A stretch of DNA of 64,000 bases, from NCBI GenBank assembly GCA_003513765.1, contig DONT01000008.1:37416-101415 (forward strand), read 5' to 3'. This document shows positions 43,923 to 53,303 of this stretch, in pieces. Within the stretch, counting starts at the first letter, position 1; each line of letters begins with the position of its first letter. The notes under the pieces are model-generated. The model was not told the origin of the DNA and made no database searches. It saw nothing but the letters and a program-made list of their open reading frames with translations. This DNA comes from Jeotgalicoccus sp. (GTDB lineage Bacteria; Bacillota; Bacilli; Staphylococcales; Salinicoccaceae). The position numbers were made by a program, and so were the translations under genes.

Positions 43923-45170
43923 TTATTTTTTTAGAAAATCGACTTCGATTTCATTTTTACGGACTTCACGTTTGAATAAGTACTCACCGTTTCTAACTGA
44001 AGCGAGCACTTCAGCACGTTCACGCACTGCTTCGTACGCGTCGTGTGCATCCAGCACGATAAAGTTGGCAGAGTTGCCTTCTTTAATGCCGTAGTCTTCG
44101 ATGTTCAATACGTTCGCACCATTCGTCGTAATCAGATCGAGTGCTTTGTTGATTTCATCGATATGCGTGTAGTGCGCAAGATGAATACCGTTATCGAGAA
44201 TGTTCATCATGTTGCCGTTGCCGAGCGGGTACCAGTAATCTGCAATTGAATCCTGCGCGAATGCAACATTGCTGCCATTCTCAAGCAGTTCTTTTACGCG
44301 AGTCAGACCGCGTCGTTTCGGATAAACATCTCCCCGTCCTTGTAAGTGTGCATTTTCTGTCGGACATGAAATAAAGTTGATTTTCGACTCTTTGAATAAG
44401 CCCATCATCTTGTTGGCATAGCTTGCTTCAACCGCACCGAAGCTTGTCGTGTGACTTGCAGTTGTTTTTGTGCCGTAATTTTTTTCCATAACGAGCGCGT
44501 TCAGCACTTCCAGGAAGCGGCTGTTCGGGTCATCGTTTTCGTCACAGTGAATATCAATCATCACATCGAACTCCAGCGCAAGATCAACAATCTGTTTTAA
44601 TGACTCCACACCGTGTTCGTATGAAATTTCGAAATGAGGAATTCCTCCGACAACATCAGCACCCATTTCGAGCGCTTTTCTTACGAGTTCAGGACCTCCT
44701 TTATAACGGAAGAACCCTTCCTGCGGGAAAGCCACTAATTGTAATGTGACGATATCTTTTAACTCTTCACGTAATTTCAGGAGCGCTTTCATTCCCGTTA
44801 AGTTCGGATCAGTTACGTCTACATGCGTACGAATATACTGCACGCCGTGACTCACTTCTTTTTGAATGCCTTTTAGAGCGGATTTGCGAACTTTATCTTC
44901 TGTTAAATCTTTCTTGTTATCGCTCCAGCGCTGAATCCCTTCGAATAAAGTACCCGACACGTTTGCGTTGCCTTCGCCGAGACCTGAGAAAATATAATCG
45001 AGGTGCAGATGCGGATCGACGTAAGGCGGCAGAACCAGCTTGCCTTCCAGGTCGATGACTTCATCAGCATCGCCGAGATTGGTGCCGACAGCTTTAAATT
45101 TATAATCCTCAACTAAAATTTCAGTTGAATCCGAATCACCATAAATCGTTGCGTTGATAAATTTCTTCAT
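43923..45170 (-). CDS. Cytosine-deaminase-family amidohydrolase
   Basis: 415-residue metal-dependent deaminase or amidohydrolase. Metal motif H54-x-H56 in VDPHLHLDYIF; further ligands in DVMIDIHCDENDDP (His and catalytic Glu), TASHTTSFG and the Asp in AFAQDSIADYWYPLGNG. This pattern matches CodA-type cytosine deaminases and related amino-triazine or creatinine deaminases. Start: ATG 45170 lies behind AAGGAG; six open codons upstream to 45188 were rejected. Substrate uncertain. Confidence 0.84.
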   Translation of the reverse strand: MKKFINATIYGDSDSTEILVEDYKFKAVGTNLGDADEVIDLEGKLVLPPYVDPHLHLDYIFSGLGEGNANVSGTLFEGIQRWSDNKKDLTEDKVRKSALKGIQKEVSHGVQYIRTHVDVTDPNLTGMKALLKLREELKDIVTLQLVAFPQEGFFRYKGGPELVRKALEMGADVVGGIPHFEISYEHGVESLKQIVDLALEFDVMIDIHCDENDDPNSRFLEVLNALVMEKNYGTKTTASHTTSFGAVEASYANKMMGLFKESKINFISCPTENAHLQGRGDVYPKRRGLTRVKELLENGSNVAFAQDSIADYWYPLGNGNMMNILDNGIHLAHYTHIDEINKALDLITTNGANVLNIEDYGIKEGNSANFIVLDAHDAYEAVRERAEVLASVRNGEYLFKREVRKNEIEVDFLKK

Positions 45171-45360
45171 GTGTAAAACTCCTTGCAAATAATGATGTGA
45201 TGCACTCTGATTATAACAAAAAGGGCGCAGATAAGTTGGTTTGACGGTGTGAACTGGGGGCGGATGGACAATAGAAATGTGATTTGTCTCATAAAAGGTG
45301 CAGAAATGATCAAGGTTGCGTTTGTGAGAGTAATCTTGCTCATTAAAAATCTTAAATGCA

Positions 45361-45707
45361 TGATAAGTCCAGCAGAAGTAAACGACTTATCACCGAATCA
45401 CATCAATTCGGCCACAACTCGTGATAAAAGCAGTGACTTATCACCAAAAGCGGTATAAATGGTGATAAGTCCAGCAGAAGCCAACGACTTATCACGGAAT
45501 CATATCAATTCGGCCACAACTCGTGATAAAAGCAGCGACTTATCACCAAAAGCGGCATAAATGGTGATAAGTCCAGCAGAAGTAAACGACTTATCACCGA
45601 ATCACATCAATTCGACCACAACTCGTGATAAAAGCAGTGACTTATCACCAAAAGCGGCATAAATGGTGATAAGTCCAGCAGAAGCCAACGACTTATCACG
45701 GAAAAGT
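45361..45707. repeat. 102-bp tandem repeat, about 3.4 copies
   Basis: TGATAAGTCCAGCAGAAG starts at 45361, 45463, 45565 and 45667, exactly 102 bp apart. Each copy holds a 32-bp dyad (TGATAAGTC...GACTTATCA), a CCGAAT/ATTCGG dyad and a 22-bp dyad (TGATAA...TTATCA) placed 61 and 41 bp apart. Copies 1 and 3 read AGTAAACG where copies 2 and 4 read AGCCAACG, so the real unit may be a 204-bp pair. No coding capacity. Confidence 0.93.
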
Positions 45708-45757
45708 GCTAAGTCATTAAAGCTTTAAAGAGAGTGGCTTTTGGCTATCGAAACTTT

Positions 45758-45859
45758 ACGCGTTTTAGAGATGAATTCGAGTTCCCTGCTTGCTTTTGGC
45801 CTTTAGTAACGCGTTTTAGAGATGACACGGCTTTGATCCCCAACTCCCTGCGGCATTAG
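45758..45859. repeat. 51-bp direct repeat, two copies
   Basis: ACGCGTTTTAGAGATGA occurs at 45758 and 45809, 51 bp apart; CTCCCTGC or TTCCCTGC recurs in register 24 bp further on. The remainder of the gap before 45361 (45171-45360) holds the promoter side of the amidohydrolase gene and nothing else recognised. Confidence 0.7.
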
Positions 45860-45882
45860 TCGACGTATTTATCAGTGACATC

Positions 45883-45913
45883 AAAAAAACGGAATCCCAT
45901 CTTAAGGATTCCG
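45883..45913 (-). terminator. Intrinsic terminator
   Basis: Minus strand: stem CGGAATCC/GGATTCCG (45913-45906 and 45897-45890) with a short loop and seven T (45889-45883). Serves the GlsB-like gene. Confidence 0.88.
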
Positions 45914-45931
45914 CTCTAATAATAATCTTAT

Positions 45932-46192
45932 TTACGCTTTTTTATTGCCTTTGAACAATCCAAAAATAAATGATACTACCAGAATTAAAATAATTGCTCC
46001 GGCCAGTGTACCAATTACACTCATACCGCCAAGTGTCGGTCCAAAGTCCAGACCGAGTGCGTTACCAATAGATGCACCGATGATACCTGCTAAAATATTA
46101 CCGATAATACCAAATGGAATATCTTTACTTACAATAAGACCTGCGAGCCAGCCTAAAATACCGCCGACGATAATTGTCCATAACCAACCCAT
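45932..46192 (-). CDS. GlsB/YeaQ/YmgE family membrane protein
   Basis: 86-residue glycine-rich protein with three membrane helices, the former transglycosylase-associated family tied to stress responses. Typical segments: GWLWTIIVGGILGWLAGLI, GIIGNILAGIIGASIGNALG and the basic end KGNKKA. AGGAGG precedes the ATG. Single gene ended by a strong terminator. Confidence 0.9.
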   Translation of the reverse strand: MGWLWTIIVGGILGWLAGLIVSKDIPFGIIGNILAGIIGASIGNALGLDFGPTLGGMSVIGTLAGAIILILVVSFIFGLFKGNKKA

Positions 46193-46283
46193 ATTTGTTA
46201 CCTCCTAAAAAAATAAAAACTTTTTGTTCTACATAGAATACATTGCCTGTTTCAGGAGAAGCTAAACATTATAGACATAATTT

Positions 46284-47468
46284 TTATACAATTTTTCGGG
46301 CGCTTCTTAAGATAAAGAACAATATCAGGGAGAGAACGCCGCTCGATGCACTGATCCAGTATATTGAACTGTAGTCTGCGTATTGTGCGACCAGTCCGAA
46401 TGTAATGGCGCCGAGTCCGACTCCTAAATCGAAGGCAGAAAAGAATGTCGCGTTTGCCATACCGCGTTTACGGAGCGGTGTGGTATTTATCGCAGAGGCC
46501 TGCAGGGCGGGCTGGACTGTACCAAAGCCGAGACCGTATAAAATTGCTCCGGCGAACAGATACATTGGACTGTCTAAAATTGCGAGCAGTGTAAGTCCTG
46601 CAACAATTAAAATAATACCCGGTATAAAGACAATGGCGAGTCCTCGGCGGTCGTAGATGCGCCCGGCGAAGAAGCGCGTCGTAACGAGTGCAAATGCGTA
46701 AAGTATAAAATAAATTTGAATATAGTGAGGCTGAAAGCCTTCTGAAAATGTATATGCCGGCAGGAACGTTGCAATACCGCCGAAAGTAAATGTAATGAAA
46801 AACAGTAATGCAGAAGCGGGCAGTGCTCTTTTCTCAACAAAATTAAAGCGCGATGCAGTATCAGCATCTTCCTGCATTTCCACATCTGTCAGCGGTTCCG
46901 GTTTTACGTAGCGCACATTTAACGCGAGCACTAAAGCGATTAACGTAAGCGATCCGCAAATAATGAACAGTGTAGAGAATTCGATATGATTTACTAAAAA
47001 CAACCCGAGAGCAGGCCCGATAGCGAGTGCGAGGTTACCGCTCAAGCCGAAAAATCCGAGGCCTTCTCCCCGACGGTCTTTCGGAACTAAATCTGAAGCG
47101 ATTGTACCGGAAGCTGTATTCGACAGTCCCCAGCCGATACCCTGGACAATACGCACGGCGACAAGGATTAATATCGTCGTACTGACAGCGAGCGAGTATA
47201 AGGAGATAACGAGAATAGCGAGACCGGTAATAAATACGGGCGCACGTCCCGTCGTATCGAGCATCTTTCCTCCAAAAGGCCGGATTAACAAAGCGGAGAA
47301 AGTGAAAATCCCGACGATAATGCCGACCCAGGTCTCACTTGAACCGATTTCCTGCACGTAAAGCGGGAGTGTCGGCAGTGTCATTTGAAACGATGTAAAA
47401 ATAAAAAAGTTCGCAATAACGATAATGATAAAATCTTTCGTCCATATTCTGGACTTCCGGTTAGACAT
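46284..47468 (-). CDS. MFS transporter
   Basis: 394-residue, twelve-helix major facilitator. Features: the N-terminal FIFTSFQMTLPTLPLYVQ, the loop motif RPFGGKMLDTTGR between helices 2 and 3, and GIGWGLSNTASGTIASDLVP. The pattern fits drug-efflux or YfcJ/YhhS-like exporters, without a clear substrate. GAAGGGTGA precedes the ATG. It diverges from the pab genes. Confidence 0.85.
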   Translation of the reverse strand: MSNRKSRIWTKDFIIIVIANFFIFTSFQMTLPTLPLYVQEIGSSETWVGIIVGIFTFSALLIRPFGGKMLDTTGRAPVFITGLAILVISLYSLAVSTTILILVAVRIVQGIGWGLSNTASGTIASDLVPKDRRGEGLGFFGLSGNLALAIGPALGLFLVNHIEFSTLFIICGSLTLIALVLALNVRYVKPEPLTDVEMQEDADTASRFNFVEKRALPASALLFFITFTFGGIATFLPAYTFSEGFQPHYIQIYFILYAFALVTTRFFAGRIYDRRGLAIVFIPGIILIVAGLTLLAILDSPMYLFAGAILYGLGFGTVQPALQASAINTTPLRKRGMANATFFSAFDLGVGLGAITFGLVAQYADYSSIYWISASSGVLSLILFFILRSARKIV

Positions 47469-47624
47469 AGATCACCCTTCTTATGTAAGTACGATATTTG
47501 TCTTTATTTAATCTTAAGTCTACACGAGAGCTGCCGGTTTTTCATCATACCAGCTAGCTGTTGTGTTATTTAAATTGATTTGTATATGATATTATTAAAG
47601 AAATTACATGCAGGGAGAAGAACA

Positions 47625-48227
47625 GTGAATTTATTAATGATAGACAATTACGATTCATTTACATATAATCTCGTTCATTACATCGAGAGCAATCCATATA
47701 AGGCCGGAATTAAAGTGGTCACACCTGATCAGCTGGATGATAAACTGATTGAGGAATTCAATATTATCGGCATTATTATATCTCCGGGGCCGTCGCATCC
47801 TAAGGACCGCCCGGAAGTGCTGGAGTTTATCGGAAGACATTATAAGAAACTTCCGATATTAGGAATCTGTCTCGGCCATCAGATGCTGTGGCATATGTTC
47901 GGCGGAATCGTCACACGGGGCGAGCGTCCGGTTCACGGACACGCCTATGATGTGTACCATGACGGCAAAGGGCTCTACAGCAATATTGAGTCGCCTGTTA
48001 AAGGCTGCCGTTACCACTCATTAACATGCAGCGGAGAGCTTGCAGAATTTAATATTACCGGCCGCACGGCGGACGGCATCAACATGGCAATCCGGCATAA
48101 AGACTATCCTGTATTTGGCGTCCAGTATCACCCGGAAGCGATATTATCGGAACACGGCAGAGCGCAGCTCAATAACTTTATACGAATTGCAGCGGAGGAA
48201 AGTCATGAGAGCACATACAAAGTTTAA
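47625..48227 (+). CDS. pabA: Aminodeoxychorismate/anthranilate synthase component II (glutamine amidotransferase)
   Basis: Class I glutamine amidotransferase of 200 residues that supplies ammonia for aminodeoxychorismate in folate synthesis. N-terminus LLMIDNYDSFTYNLVHY; nucleophile Cys in GICLGHQMLW; catalytic His/Glu in YHPEAILSE. Start: GTG 47625 behind GGGAGAAG; 15 open codons upstream lack a site. The 3' end overlaps pabB by 23 bp. No trp genes lie near, so the folate role is favoured. Confidence 0.9.
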   Translation: MNLLMIDNYDSFTYNLVHYIESNPYKAGIKVVTPDQLDDKLIEEFNIIGIIISPGPSHPKDRPEVLEFIGRHYKKLPILGICLGHQMLWHMFGGIVTRGERPVHGHAYDVYHDGKGLYSNIESPVKGCRYHSLTCSGELAEFNITGRTADGINMAIRHKDYPVFGVQYHPEAILSEHGRAQLNNFIRIAAEESHESTYKV

Positions 48228-49884
48228 GAAGAACGGTACGGTAGAAAACCTGTACTTTACTAATCCAGTGGAAGTAATTACGAAAGAAACACCGTTTAAC
48301 GCGGCTTTAAATAAAGCTGAGCAATATCAAAAAGACGGGCTTTATGCGGTAATCGGCGTGACTTATGAAAAAGATGATTATATTATCGGTATTTATAAAA
48401 ATCCGGTATCCTATACAGAGTTTTTAGATGGAAAGCAGCCTGAAGTTTACAGTATGAGCACGCTTGAACTCAGTGAAACGCGTGAAGAGATTGAAAATAA
48501 TATTGAGCAGGTCAGAAATTATATACTGGACGGGCATACGTATCAGGTAAACTATACCACGCGTCTGTATGGTAATTTCAGAGGCGACAGCCACCAGCTG
48601 TTTTTAAAATTAAGCGCGCAGAACAACGGCGACTACGCGATGTATATCGATTATGACGACAAGCAGATTGTCAGTCTGTCGCCGGAACTGTTTTTTGAAA
48701 TGGACTCAGACCGTAAAATCTCAACGAAGCCTATGAAAGGCACAGCACCGAGGTTTGAAAATCCTGAAGAAGATAAAGAAAGCTATGAGTTTTTAAGAAA
48801 CTCTAAAAAAGATCAGGCGGAAAACGTCATGATTGTCGACCTCTTAAGAAACGACATCTCGAAAATTGCGAAACCAGATTCAGTTAAAGCGGCGGAGTTA
48901 TTTACGATAGAAAAATATCAGACGGTTTATCAGATGATCTCGACAGTGGAAGCGGATATCAGAGATGATGTAACATTAAGTGATACGTTCGATGCACTGT
49001 TCCCGTGCGGGTCGATTACTGGCGCGCCGAAGCAGATGACGATGCGCCTGATTGAAAAGCTCGAGAAAACGCCGCGCGGATTTTACTGCGGCGCGCTCGG
49101 TATTTTATATCCGGACGCGTCGTCCGTGTTCAACGTGCCGATCCGCACGCTGACAATTACGAGTGACCGTTATATTTACAGTGCGGGCGGGGGAATTACA
49201 TACGACTCGAATGCCTCATCCGAGTTCGAAGAGATACTGCACAAAACATCCTTCTTAAAACAGGGGCAGTATGAATTAATTGAAACCATGCGCCTCATAG
49301 ACGGCGAAGTTAAACGTCAGGATTATCACGAAAAACGTCTCAGTAAGAGCGCCGCGCACTTTAATTTCGCACCGGCTGATTTTAAAACAGCAATTGCTTC
49401 TTATATAGAAGAAAACGAACTGACTTCAGGCGTATATAAACTTCGTGCGACACTGGCTCGTGAGGGTAAACTGAACATCTCGCACGCGGCACTTGAAGAG
49501 AACAATCAGCCGCTGCTCGCCGTGCTCGCTGCGGAGCCGATACAAGGTGCACCGGACTTTATCGTACATAAAACTACAGTAAGACATCAATACAGCGGGA
49601 AAACAAATGATTCTGACGTCGTTTTATATTATAATGATAACTTAGATATTACGGAGTTTAATATCGGCAGCATCGTGATTAAAGAAGCGGGGGAGTTTTA
49701 TACGCCGCCGCTGTCTGCAGGCATCCTTAACGGTGTCATGAGGCAGTCTTTAATTGATGACAATATTATTACTGAAAAGAATATAACGATGAACGATCTG
49801 CAGCTTAAATACGAAAAGAGTCAAATTGACTTATTTATGATAAACAGTGCGCGGGAATGGGTGGCAATCACTCTCCGGGAATGA
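48205..49884 (+). CDS. pabB: Aminodeoxychorismate synthase component I fused to lyase-like domain (PabB-PabC)
   Basis: 559-residue fusion. Residues ~1-350 are the chorismate-binding domain, with VNYTTRLYG, MIVDLLRNDISKIA and CGSITGAPKQMTMRLIEKLE. Residues ~355-559 resemble class IV aminotransferases (4-amino-4-deoxychorismate lyase): ELIETMRLIDGEVKRQDYHE, HEKRLSKSAAHF, YYNDNLDITEFNIGSIVI. So one chain probably both makes aminodeoxychorismate and yields p-aminobenzoate. Start: ATG 48205 behind GGAGGAA, inside pabA; an open frame up to 48040 is only overlap. Confidence 0.88.
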   Translation: MRAHTKFKKNGTVENLYFTNPVEVITKETPFNAALNKAEQYQKDGLYAVIGVTYEKDDYIIGIYKNPVSYTEFLDGKQPEVYSMSTLELSETREEIENNIEQVRNYILDGHTYQVNYTTRLYGNFRGDSHQLFLKLSAQNNGDYAMYIDYDDKQIVSLSPELFFEMDSDRKISTKPMKGTAPRFENPEEDKESYEFLRNSKKDQAENVMIVDLLRNDISKIAKPDSVKAAELFTIEKYQTVYQMISTVEADIRDDVTLSDTFDALFPCGSITGAPKQMTMRLIEKLEKTPRGFYCGALGILYPDASSVFNVPIRTLTITSDRYIYSAGGGITYDSNASSEFEEILHKTSFLKQGQYELIETMRLIDGEVKRQDYHEKRLSKSAAHFNFAPADFKTAIASYIEENELTSGVYKLRATLAREGKLNISHAALEENNQPLLAVLAAEPIQGAPDFIVHKTTVRHQYSGKTNDSDVVLYYNDNLDITEFNIGSIVIKEAGEFYTPPLSAGILNGVMRQSLIDDNIITEKNITMNDLQLKYEKSQIDLFMINSAREWVAITLRE

Positions 49885-49892
49885 GGTGGCTT

Positions 49893-50099
49893 ATGTTTAC
49901 ATTAATTTTAATACTACTCGTTATTGCGATAGTGACACTGACGCATTTCGTCGTCACGTATCTCTTAAGAAATGACATTAAAATCGTCGGAATCACAATC
50001 GGTTTCGTCGGGGTTATTATTGCAATAATTGTTTTTGGCATCGCCATGGGCAGCTTTACAGAATACGTTGCCGGCGAATTGGAATTCTTTTACCGATAA
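49893..50099 (+). CDS. Small membrane protein, uncharacterised
   Basis: 68 residues with two membrane helices (about 2-22 and 31-52) and an acidic end (EYVAGELEFFYR). Start: ATG 49893 behind GAGGTGG; the frame is open into pabB, and an ATG overlapping the pabB stop (49881) has no ribosome site. Lies between the pab and pxp genes in the same direction. Function unknown. Confidence 0.62.
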   Translation: MFTLILILLVIAIVTLTHFVVTYLLRNDIKIVGITIGFVGVIIAIIVFGIAMGSFTEYVAGELEFFYR

Positions 50100-50112
50100 G
50101 AGGAGTGGACTC

Positions 50113-50370
50113 ATGATTTTTGCAAATGGAGATAAAATAATTACGTATCAGGAAGATGCGTCTGTAATTAAAAATATTAAAGCGCAGTTTGATAAAGACA
50201 AGCTGAACATCGATAATCCTCATATTGGGGAAGTCGTGTTTACGAAAAATACAGTCAGCTTTTACTATGATCCGATTGAAGTAATGGAAAATGAAAATAC
50301 AATCGAACCGGCGTCTTATATCATTTCTATAGTAAAACCTTTACTCGACAGTGTAAGCGGGGGAAAATAA
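50113..50370 (+). CDS. Short PxpB/KipI-like protein (N-terminal domain only)
   Basis: 85-residue protein. TKNTVSFYYDPIEVM resembles the beta-strand and YDP motif in the N-terminal domain of 5-oxoprolinase subunit PxpB (KipI, allophanate hydrolase subunit 1), and the gene directly precedes a PxpC-like gene by 1 bp. The usual C-terminal cyclophilin-like domain (another ~130 residues) is absent. Start: ATG 50113 behind AGGAG; the longer frame from 50029 overlaps the preceding gene. Assignment rests on a short match plus position. Confidence 0.5.
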   Translation: MIFANGDKIITYQEDASVIKNIKAQFDKDKLNIDNPHIGEVVFTKNTVSFYYDPIEVMENENTIEPASYIISIVKPLLDSVSGGK

Positions 50371-50371
50371 T

Positions 50372-51319
50372 ATGAGTTTAATTATCCAGGAAGGCGGACT
50401 GCTCACGATTCTGCAGACCGTCGATAAACAGACAAAAAATAAGCAGAAAAATAATGAGTATAATGGTGCAGTAGACAGTCTGTCACCGATGCTCGCAAAT
50501 AAATTAGTAGGCAATGACGTCAATGAACCGACGCTTGAAATGTCAGGCCAGCCTGCCGTGATTCAGTTTACTGAGCCCACGATTATCGCTTATTCAGGCG
50601 GGGATTTTAACGGCATAGTCAGCGAAGAAGATATTCAGCCGAACCGTATTTACCACGTGGACCGCGGAGACGTTTTATCGTTTCAGGGCTCAACGCGCGG
50701 CAGCAGACTGTATCTGGCAATTGCCGGCGGTATTGCTGTAGAGAAATCAAATGTGCTGAAGTCAGGTGACGAGGTCACTATGCGCCGCAATTACACAGCA
50801 CTGCACGATGAAATTTTTCATATGATGAGCAACAAGCGTAAAGTCAGCTGGGGTATCGGGATCTATTCACTTGTTGAAGTTTACTTATCGGATATTTACC
50901 ATATCGTGAAGCGCCCGGATGTATCGGCTGAAGTTTACGAGAGACTTGAAGAGCGTGAATACACGGTAACGCAGGAAGAAAACCGGATCCAGCTGTCAGT
51001 CGAAGGCCAGGAAATTGACTTTGCCGGGACAGATTGCGTCAGTCCGGGAGTACTTGGCGGAGTATACCTTGAAAATAATCTGCCGACGATTGCACTGAAC
51101 GATTTTGATGCTGAGACAGAACTGACTCATATCGGTACAATTCCAAGCTATCATATGCACAAACTCGGCCAGAAGCGCCGCGGTTCTAAAATTAAATTTA
51201 AAGCAGTCGACAGCGAGGATGCACATGCAGAAACATACGGCCACTATTTATGGGTGAACAGTTTGTTTAAAGCAATCGACTATAAAATCTCAAAAGAACT
51301 CGTTAAAGAAAAAATGTAA
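50372..51319 (+). CDS. PxpC/KipA-like biotin-dependent carboxyltransferase family protein
   Basis: 315-residue protein related to 5-oxoprolinase subunit C (KipA, allophanate hydrolase subunit 2). Features: SLIIQEGGLLTILQTVD, NGAVDSLSPMLANKLVGND, LEMSGQPAVIQF, STRGSRLYLAIAGGI and the late YHMHKLGQKRRGSKIKF. With a full PxpB and PxpA this converts 5-oxoproline to glutamate with ATP. No pxpA is seen and the pxpB partner is short, so the complex may differ or have another role. GGGGGA lies before the ATG. Confidence 0.8.
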   Translation: MSLIIQEGGLLTILQTVDKQTKNKQKNNEYNGAVDSLSPMLANKLVGNDVNEPTLEMSGQPAVIQFTEPTIIAYSGGDFNGIVSEEDIQPNRIYHVDRGDVLSFQGSTRGSRLYLAIAGGIAVEKSNVLKSGDEVTMRRNYTALHDEIFHMMSNKRKVSWGIGIYSLVEVYLSDIYHIVKRPDVSAEVYERLEEREYTVTQEENRIQLSVEGQEIDFAGTDCVSPGVLGGVYLENNLPTIALNDFDAETELTHIGTIPSYHMHKLGQKRRGSKIKFKAVDSEDAHAETYGHYLWVNSLFKAIDYKISKELVKEKM

Positions 51320-51337
51320 ATAGCACACATTTATTAC

Positions 51338-51397
51338 AGATCTCCTGCCTGCAGCAGACACTTATCGGTGTAATCTGCTGGGCAGGAGATTTTTTGC
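51338..51397 (+). terminator. Long intrinsic terminator
   Basis: GATCTCCTGCC and GCAGCAGA pair with TCTGCTG and GCAGGAGAT (51339-51390), followed by TTTTTTG. Ends the pab-pxp transcription unit. Confidence 0.88.
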
Positions 51398-51500
51398 GGG
51401 ATTATTAACACTAAATACAACAAACCTTAAGCAAAATAATGTATAATATAGCAGATAAATTATATAACAACGACATACATAAATGTAGGACTGATATTTT

Positions 51501-53282
51501 ATGGAAGCTATACTAAAAGAATATTTTGGATATGATAAATTCAGGTACGGCCAGCAGGAAATTATCGAAAACATTTTAGCCGGAGATAATGCGCTCGGCA
51601 TTTTACCGACAGGATCGGGAAAATCTCTGTGCTATCAAATACCGGGTTTAATGTTCGAAGGCACCACCCTGGTTATTTCACCGCTGATATCTTTAATGCA
51701 GGATCAGGTGGATTCGCTGAAACGCCGGGGCATTAGTGCAGAGTGCATTAACTCGACAATGTCTAAGCGCGATTTAAATGAGGTTATGGGGCGCCTCGTG
51801 CGCGGAGAGCTGCAATTTTTATACGTGGCACCGGAACGTTTCAACAATGAAGGATTTAAAACTGCTGTCCGTCATTCAGTCATACCGTTTGTCGCCTTTG
51901 ATGAGGCGCACTGTATTTCAAAATGGGGACATGATTTCAGACCGAGCTACCAGAGTATTATTCCGGAACTTAAAGCACTGCTTCCGGATGTTCAGATTAT
52001 CGCAGTAACGGCTACAGCGACTGAAGAGGTTGAAGAGAACATTCAGGAACTGCTGAATATAAAAAATAATGCGGTATTTAAGACGAGCGTCAAACGCGAG
52101 AACTTAAAACTGTCTGTAAACGGAACTTACCAGCGCGAACAATTTATTCTGTCTTATATTAAAGAGCGTGTCGGCATGTCCGGTATTATATACGTATCGA
52201 CACGTGCAGAAGTTGAAAAGCTGTCGACATATTTAACGGATAATGAGATCGACAACGTCATTTACCACGGGGGTCTTGGTAAAAAAGAGAGAAATGAAAA
52301 CCAGCAGAAATTCGTTACCGATGAAGTGAAAATTGTCATTGCAACGAATGCCTTCGGCATGGGGATTGATAAGCCGGATATCCGCTACATCATTCATTTT
52401 AACCTGCCTGGCGATTTAGAGAGCTACTATCAGGAAATCGGACGTGCAGGGCGCGACGGGAATTTGAGCGATTGTATTTTATTATCTACACAGCGCGATG
52501 TTAATTTGCAGCAGTTCTTTATCGACCGTGCGACCGCCTCTGATCAGTATAAAGACCATATGCGTGAAAAGCTCGATCTGATGCTGCAATATAATAAAAC
52601 GAGCAAATGCCTGAGCAGTTTTATCGTGAAATACTTTAATCCTAATGAATACGTTGAAGCATGCGGCCAATGTTCGAGCTGTCTTTCGGACGAACGTACT
52701 GAACCGATGACGTCGGAAGCCCGGTTAATACTTGAACTGATTCAGGAAACTGACGGCCAGCTGTCGAAAGAGCTGGTGATTCAGGTGCTCCGCGGGGAAA
52801 ATGCAGATAACATCATCGCGCGCGGCCTGGACTCGCAGGAACGCTTCGGCGTGCTGGACTCTTACCGCACTAGCGACGTGAACCATCTCGTCGAAGAACT
52901 TGTGATGCGCGGCTATATTCATTATGCGTCCTGCAAAATGCATCTCGTCGAAAAGAGTTTTGACATATTGAACCGTAAAGTTAAACTCTATACGGTGCCT
53001 TACCGTAAACATTACAACGAAAGAGTCGATGTTTCGACGGATTCATCGCCGAACGAAATTTTATATGATAAACTGCTGAACACACGTAAAAATTTAGCAG
53101 ATAAGTATAAACTGGACGAAGACGCAATATTTACCGATCATCTTCTAAAAGAATTCGCTAAGAAAATGCCGAAGACTAAACAGGACATGATGCACATTCA
53201 AGGCGTCGGCAACTACAAACTGAAACACTACTGCCCTTACTTTCTGGAAGAAATCCAGCAGCACAGCGGAAAAAGTATATAG
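51501..53282 (+). CDS. recQ: ATP-dependent DNA helicase RecQ
   Basis: 593-residue 3'-5' DNA helicase for repair and recombination. Walker A LPTGSGKS (35-42), DEAH box FDEAHCISKWGHDFRPSY, motif VI QEIGRAGRDG; the RQC zinc site has Cys in VEACGQCSSCLSD; a C-terminal HRDC domain holds the PKTKQDMMHIQGVGNYKLK stretch. Length matches standard RecQ. The ribosome site (TAGGA) is modest. Single gene with terminators on both sides. Confidence 0.94.
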   Translation: MEAILKEYFGYDKFRYGQQEIIENILAGDNALGILPTGSGKSLCYQIPGLMFEGTTLVISPLISLMQDQVDSLKRRGISAECINSTMSKRDLNEVMGRLVRGELQFLYVAPERFNNEGFKTAVRHSVIPFVAFDEAHCISKWGHDFRPSYQSIIPELKALLPDVQIIAVTATATEEVEENIQELLNIKNNAVFKTSVKRENLKLSVNGTYQREQFILSYIKERVGMSGIIYVSTRAEVEKLSTYLTDNEIDNVIYHGGLGKKERNENQQKFVTDEVKIVIATNAFGMGIDKPDIRYIIHFNLPGDLESYYQEIGRAGRDGNLSDCILLSTQRDVNLQQFFIDRATASDQYKDHMREKLDLMLQYNKTSKCLSSFIVKYFNPNEYVEACGQCSSCLSDERTEPMTSEARLILELIQETDGQLSKELVIQVLRGENADNIIARGLDSQERFGVLDSYRTSDVNHLVEELVMRGYIHYASCKMHLVEKSFDILNRKVKLYTVPYRKHYNERVDVSTDSSPNEILYDKLLNTRKNLADKYKLDEDAIFTDHLLKEFAKKMPKTKQDMMHIQGVGNYKLKHYCPYFLEEIQQHSGKSI

Positions 53283-53303
53283 ATATTAAGGTTAAGAATA
53301 CTA

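Noticed and set aside
45758..45859. GTTTTAGAG motif resembling a type II CRISPR repeat
   Set aside because: Only two copies, no repeat-spacer regularity and no cas genes in the window.
48040..48204. N-terminal extension of PabB
   Set aside because: It only reads through pabA in another frame; the site GGAGGAA marks the start at 48205.
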